In this document: piece after piece, positions 61,075 to 64,000 of the stretch
How the letters are laid out: each line of letters begins with the position of its first letter
How positions within the stretch are numbered: the first letter of the stretch is position 1
Origin: JAGVSV01 sp050952845
Lineage (GTDB): Bacteria > Bacillota > Clostridia > Christensenellales > Aristaeellaceae
DNA length: 64,000 nucleotides
Assembly: GCA_050952845.1 (NCBI GenBank)
Contig: JBMNLP010000001.1
Coordinates: 1,922,001-1,986,000, forward strand
Direction of reading: 5' to 3'
Notes under the pieces: generated by a model
The model's database searches: none
Told to the model about the DNA's origin: nothing
Seen by the model: the letters and a program-made list of their open reading frames with translations, nothing else
Program-made: the position numbers and the translations under genes

Positions 61075-62553
61075 CGATCTGCCCAACTCAATGGGCTCGC
61101 TGAGCGCGGTCAGCCGCGTGCCGCCAACAGACGCCGTCACCTCCGCCCGGTAAAAACCGGGTTTAGCCAGGCTGCCGTCCTGCGTCAGGCCGTTCCAGTA
61201 AAACAGGCTGCCGTTGCCCGGCAAGCGCTGGGGGCGGGACGGTTGATCATAGAACAACACCGACACGGTATCGCCGGCAGCATCCTTGATGCGCACGGTC
61301 AGGCTGACAGGAAAGCTGTGCCGCACGCGGATCGCGGTTTCAGCGGGGCCATGCGCTGACGGTACAGGCGCCAGCGACACCGCTAACTCCGGGTCGCCGG
61401 CGACGGGCTGCACGCTCAGCAGCGTGCCCCGCTGCGGCGTCTGCCCGTTTTCGCTGGCGGTGGTGATATACAGCAGCACATAGCCCGACGTGCTGTTGTC
61501 AAACTCCGCCAGCGTCAGCGTGCGCTCCTTCCTGCCGGGCGATGTCAAGCCGTCGGGGCATTCATTGTCCGGGATGATCTGCGCATTTGAAAACTGCCAC
61601 GCGCCCTCCTTGTCGTATACCAGATGGTAGGTCACCCGGGCCTTCCGATGCAGGGTATAGGAGAAGGTGAAGTCCTTCTCATTGCCCACCAGCACCGGCG
61701 TGTCATACACCAGGTCGGTCAGCAGCCTGTCCCCCCGGTCGGGCATGTTGCTCCGGCAGCTGAAAAAGAGAAAGTCATCGTTCTGCGGGTAGATGTGCGG
61801 CGTGGAGGCGCCGTAGGCCCGCAGCAGGTAGTGGTATATTTCGCTGAGCGTGATGGCGCTGTCCCGGTTTTCGTCAGCGGCGTGCCGTCCGGCGGCGCCG
61901 ATGCCGCCGATCAGGGCGTCGATGAAGTAGCTGCCCCCCTCTACCGAGCCGCCAGGCGGCGACCACATGAAGCTGGGCTCGCTGCCGCCGGCGCTGGTCA
62001 ACACATAAAAATCACCGCCGGTAAAATGGTTGGACAGGTCGCTCACGTCCAGGCCCTTGCCAATCAGCGCGCCGGAGTTGCAGGTATCGATCACCAGCAC
62101 CTTGGCGCCGGGTATGACGCTCAGCGCCTGGTACAGGTCCAGCGAGGTCAGCTGGTATTCCGATTGGCCGTCGCTGAGCAGCATCCGGAACGTGGCGGCA
62201 GGCGCCCCCTCCTCGTAGACGCCGTGCGTAGCGATATAAAAGAAGGAGATATCCCACTCACTGGCGCCCGCAAAGGCAGCGGCGGCACGCCGGGCAAACT
62301 CTCGCCCGTCCATGACGACATTGTAAGCTGTGGACACCGACACAAACCCCCGCGCATCCTCCGTGAGGGCGCCTGCCAGCTTTCTGATGTTGTTGTTGGC
62401 GCAGCTGCCCGTATCGGGGTAGGTGACAAACCGGTCGCAGCCCACCAGCCAGGCGCGCAGCGTCTGCGTCCGGGCTTTAGCCGGCGCAGGCAGCAGGCAT
62501 AAAAAATAAAGAAGGAGGAATATGCCGGCCACAAGGCGGTTTGCCTTACGCAC
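60775..62553 (-). CDS. Secreted caspase-like protease (peptidase C14) with FlgD-type Ig domain
   Basis: The protein is 592 residues from a GTG start (GGAGG 8 bp upstream). A signal peptide (residues 1-27, ending PAKA) is followed by a caspase-hemoglobinase fold. The catalytic histidine is H110 in FFYIATHGVY and the cysteine is C158 in VLVIDTCNSGALIGKG, the classic caspase dyad. A beta-rich middle follows, then a FlgD-Ig-like domain (SLFYWNGLTQDGSLAKPGFYRAEV). The natural domain end is near residue 490. The final 99 or so residues are read antisense to cobO and look like shadow sequence, so the true stop may have been lost. It is probably a cell-surface or exported cysteine protease of unknown target. 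Confidence 0.8.
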   Translation of the reverse strand: MRKANRLVAGIFLLLYFLCLLPAPAKARTQTLRAWLVGCDRFVTYPDTGSCANNNIRKLAGALTEDARGFVSVSTAYNVVMDGREFARRAAAAFAGASEWDISFFYIATHGVYEEGAPAATFRMLLSDGQSEYQLTSLDLYQALSVIPGAKVLVIDTCNSGALIGKGLDVSDLSNHFTGGDFYVLTSAGGSEPSFMWSPPGGSVEGGSYFIDALIGGIGAAGRHAADENRDSAITLSEIYHYLLRAYGASTPHIYPQNDDFLFFSCRSNMPDRGDRLLTDLVYDTPVLVGNEKDFTFSYTLHRKARVTYHLVYDKEGAWQFSNAQIIPDNECPDGLTSPGRKERTLTLAEFDNSTSGYVLLYITTASENGQTPQRGTLLSVQPVAGDPELAVSLAPVPSAHGPAETAIRVRHSFPVSLTVRIKDAAGDTVSVLFYDQPSRPQRLPGNGSLFYWNGLTQDGSLAKPGFYRAEVTASVGGTRLTALSEPIELGRSLPLNALAGGDAAVEGVLNGFDTADIVRPGNQGIGSAAPGDHDIAPFQRLVNQPHGDFFGHQALVHGDGQLVQHGQGRLQLGSYFYDILRFRRLRSPHFL

Positions 62554-62594
62554 GCGCCGATCCTCCTTCTATCATCGTTGGGCAATCCGGTTTG

Positions 62595-62623
62595 ATCGTA
62601 TCATGGCATATATGCCGCGTCAA
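62595..62623 (-). promoter_or_regulatory. Promoter of the caspase-like gene
   Basis: On the reverse strand TTGACG (62618-62623) and TACGAT (62595-62600) are 17 bp apart, 42 bp before the GTG start. Confidence 0.65.
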
Positions 62624-62645
62624 CGCCGGGAATGTAAAAGTTTTG

Positions 62646-63668
62646 TCAAAATATGTCCATTAGCTCCCGCAGCGACGGCACGCGCCTGCCCCGATAGCCC
62701 GTCACCGCCTCGGCGTGCCAGAGGGAGCTGAGCACCGATTCCTCCACGCATTCAGTGGCTGCCCGGAACATCGTATCCATGTGGGCGTCGGTCAGCTCCT
62801 TGTGCGAACGGAATGCCGCCCCGTCCTGATGGCGAACGCCGCCATGGGTAGAGAACGCAAAAGCGATTTCGCCGGAACCGTGCCCCATGTAGGCGCCCGT
62901 GCGGGCCAGCCCGATCACAGCGCGCCGGCATATCCTGCGCAGCTTCAGATGTGTCAGCGGCACATCGGTGGCGATGATCACGATCACGCTGCCCGTATCC
63001 ACCTGCTTAGCCTCTCCCCCATCAGCCAATCCACGTCCAAGAGGATTGCCGTTGATGGCCAGATCGCGCAGCAAGCCGTGGTTGGTCAGCACCAACACGC
63101 CCATGGTGAATCGCCACCCGTCTATATCGATCATACGCGACGCCGAGCCAATGCCGCCCGACAGCCCGTGGCAGACCATACCGCGCCCGGCGCCCACCGC
63201 GCCTTCGACAAAATCCGCCGCAGCGCTGTCCAGCGCCTGCCATACGTCGGCTTCCGTCAGGTGAAAGCCCCGGATATCGTTCAGAGTGCCATCATTGCAC
63301 TCAAACACCAGCGGGTTGACGGAAGTGAGCCCCGGGTTGTCGGATGCCAGCCGCCTGCACAGCGCCTGCCAGCAGGTGCCCACCGACAGCGTGCCGCACA
63401 GCGCCACCGGGCTTTCCATCAAGCCCAGCTCGTCCACCTGCACCAACCCTGCCGACTTGCCATAGCCATTGAACACCTGCGCCGCAGCATGCAGCTTGCG
63501 CTCAAAGATGCGGCTGCCCGGCGGCAGCAGCGCGGTGACGCCCGTCTGCACGCCGCCGTTCGACAGCGTCACATGCCCCACCCGGATGCCCGCCACATCG
63601 GTGATCAGGTTGCGGGGGCCGGGTTCAAACCTGCGCAGCGGGTCAATCGGCGTGCCTGCCAATCCCAT
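62646..63668 (-). CDS. P1 family aminopeptidase (DmpA-like)
   Basis: The 340-residue protein has GIRVGHVTLSNGGVQTGVTALLPPG at the start, AAAQVFNGYGKSAGL and GTLSVGTCW, the pattern of DmpA/BapA self-processing N-terminal nucleophile hydrolases. The predicted self-cleavage serine lies in DTGSVIVIIATDVPLT. It may release N-terminal residues, including D-amino acids or beta-peptides. The ATG start has GGGAGGGG. It is divergent from the sigma factor. Confidence 0.9.
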   Translation of the reverse strand: MGLAGTPIDPLRRFEPGPRNLITDVAGIRVGHVTLSNGGVQTGVTALLPPGSRIFERKLHAAAQVFNGYGKSAGLVQVDELGLMESPVALCGTLSVGTCWQALCRRLASDNPGLTSVNPLVFECNDGTLNDIRGFHLTEADVWQALDSAAADFVEGAVGAGRGMVCHGLSGGIGSASRMIDIDGWRFTMGVLVLTNHGLLRDLAINGNPLGRGLADGGEAKQVDTGSVIVIIATDVPLTHLKLRRICRRAVIGLARTGAYMGHGSGEIAFAFSTHGGVRHQDGAAFRSHKELTDAHMDTMFRAATECVEESVLSSLWHAEAVTGYRGRRVPSLRELMDIF

Positions 63669-63693
63669 ACCGATCCCCTCCCTTCTTGAATTT

Positions 63694-63702
63694 ATTATAC
63701 CA
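63694..63702 (-). promoter_or_regulatory. Extended -10 promoter of the P1 aminopeptidase gene
   Basis: The reverse strand reads TGGTATAAT 26 bp before the start codon, with no good -35 box. Confidence 0.4.
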
Positions 63703-63706
63703 TGTC

Positions 63707-63735
63707 TTGACGCTGCGGTGCGGCAACCCTATAAT
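63707..63735 (+). promoter_or_regulatory. Promoter of the ECF-type sigma factor gene
   Basis: TTGACG and TATAAT are separated by 17 bp, about 90 bp upstream of the ATG at 63828. The two divergent promoters lie within a few bases of each other. Confidence 0.7.
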
Positions 63736-63827
63736 GGGCATGACATTGATTCGATTTTTTGCCGGCATGCATGAATACGCGCGTTGCATTCGTTTGATGT
63801 ATGAGGCGGAAAGGAAATGCAGGCACG

Positions 63828-64000
63828 ATGGCATCCGAGGATTATTCCGCCAAGGTATCGGAGCTGTACGAAAAGTACGCAACCGACGTGCTGCGAGTCA
63901 GTTATTTTTACTTAGGCGACCGCCAGCAAGCCGAGGATGTCACCCATGACGTGTACATCCGGCTGATGGAAAACCAGCCCGACCTGAAGGAAGGCAGCGA
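63828..64000 (+). CDS. Sigma-70 family (ECF-type) RNA polymerase sigma factor, 3' end beyond window
   Basis: The frame starts at ATG 63828 and is open to the window end (57 residues seen). It reads ELYEKYATDVLRVSYFYLGDRQQAEDVTHDVYIRLME, the region 2 core-binding helix of ECF sigma factors (the AEDVxxDVFxR pattern). Only region 2 is visible. A consensus promoter precedes it. Confidence 0.8.
   Translation, partial: MASEDYSAKVSELYEKYATDVLRVSYFYLGDRQQAEDVTHDVYIRLMENQPDLKEGS

Overview
The window looks like chromosome from an anaerobic, moderately GC-rich member of the Bacillota (Clostridia). The evidence is oxygen-sensitive class III ribonucleotide reductase (nrdDG), a SufBC-only iron-sulfur assembly pair, zapA-mutS2 and yabM-yabN-rqcP synteny, consensus SigA-type promoters and strong GGAGG ribosome sites. 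I cannot place it to genus. No rRNA operon or CRISPR array is visible.

Layout. 1-8.6 kb: a LemA/TelA/XpaC envelope-stress trio, a sugar-isomerase-like TIM barrel, an SGNH esterase, the smsCB Fe-S scaffold pair, a DUF2156 acyltransferase-like gene, an M19 dipeptidase and an HPr-like protein without the phosphorylated histidine. 8.7-10 kb: five tRNA genes under two promoters, then a dispersed 161-bp repeat and a decayed tRNA. 10-15 kb: a diguanylate cyclase, a frameshifted uxaC, an AlaX-like editing protein and a small heat-shock protein. 15-23.4 kb: a sugar locus with visibly different base composition (GH2 beta-mannosidase, binding-protein-dependent ABC importer, UroD-like protein, divergent AraC regulator). 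23.4-30 kb: cyclophilin, zapA, mutS2, a two-component system and ispE. 30-35.4 kb: a GldA/GldF/GldG/DUF4340-type ABC cluster. 35.4-40.7 kb: a tightly overlapped operon greA-lysS-(membrane-anchored unknown)-HAD/thymidylate kinase fusion-mnmA. 40.7-45.8 kb: a GHL6-like glycosidase, an IS1634-type insertion sequence and an SRPBCC protein. 45.8-50.4 kb: nrdD-nrdG-osmC-aldo/keto reductase behind a consensus promoter with NrdR-box-like sites. 50.4-60.3 kb: a long reverse-strand housekeeping block gyrB-gyrA-spoVB/yabM-yabN/mazG-hup-rqcP-obgE-yhbY. 60.5-64 kb: a corrinoid adenosyltransferase, a secreted caspase-like protein that overlaps it in antisense, a P1 aminopeptidase and the start of an ECF-type sigma factor.

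The most unusual observations are these. (1) A perfect 117-bp direct repeat flanks the IS1634-type element and reads as a very long target duplication. (2) A family of dispersed repeats (four copies seen) has ends that supply stop codons and even the C-terminus of IspE. (3) A HAD phosphatase is fused in frame to thymidylate kinase. (4) The open frame of a secreted caspase-like protein runs about 300 bp antisense through the neighbouring cobalamin gene. (5) Two NrdR-box-like sites lie exactly 32 bp apart, and a perfect inverted repeat brackets the nrdD -35 box. All functional calls come from reading motifs by eye; no database search was run.
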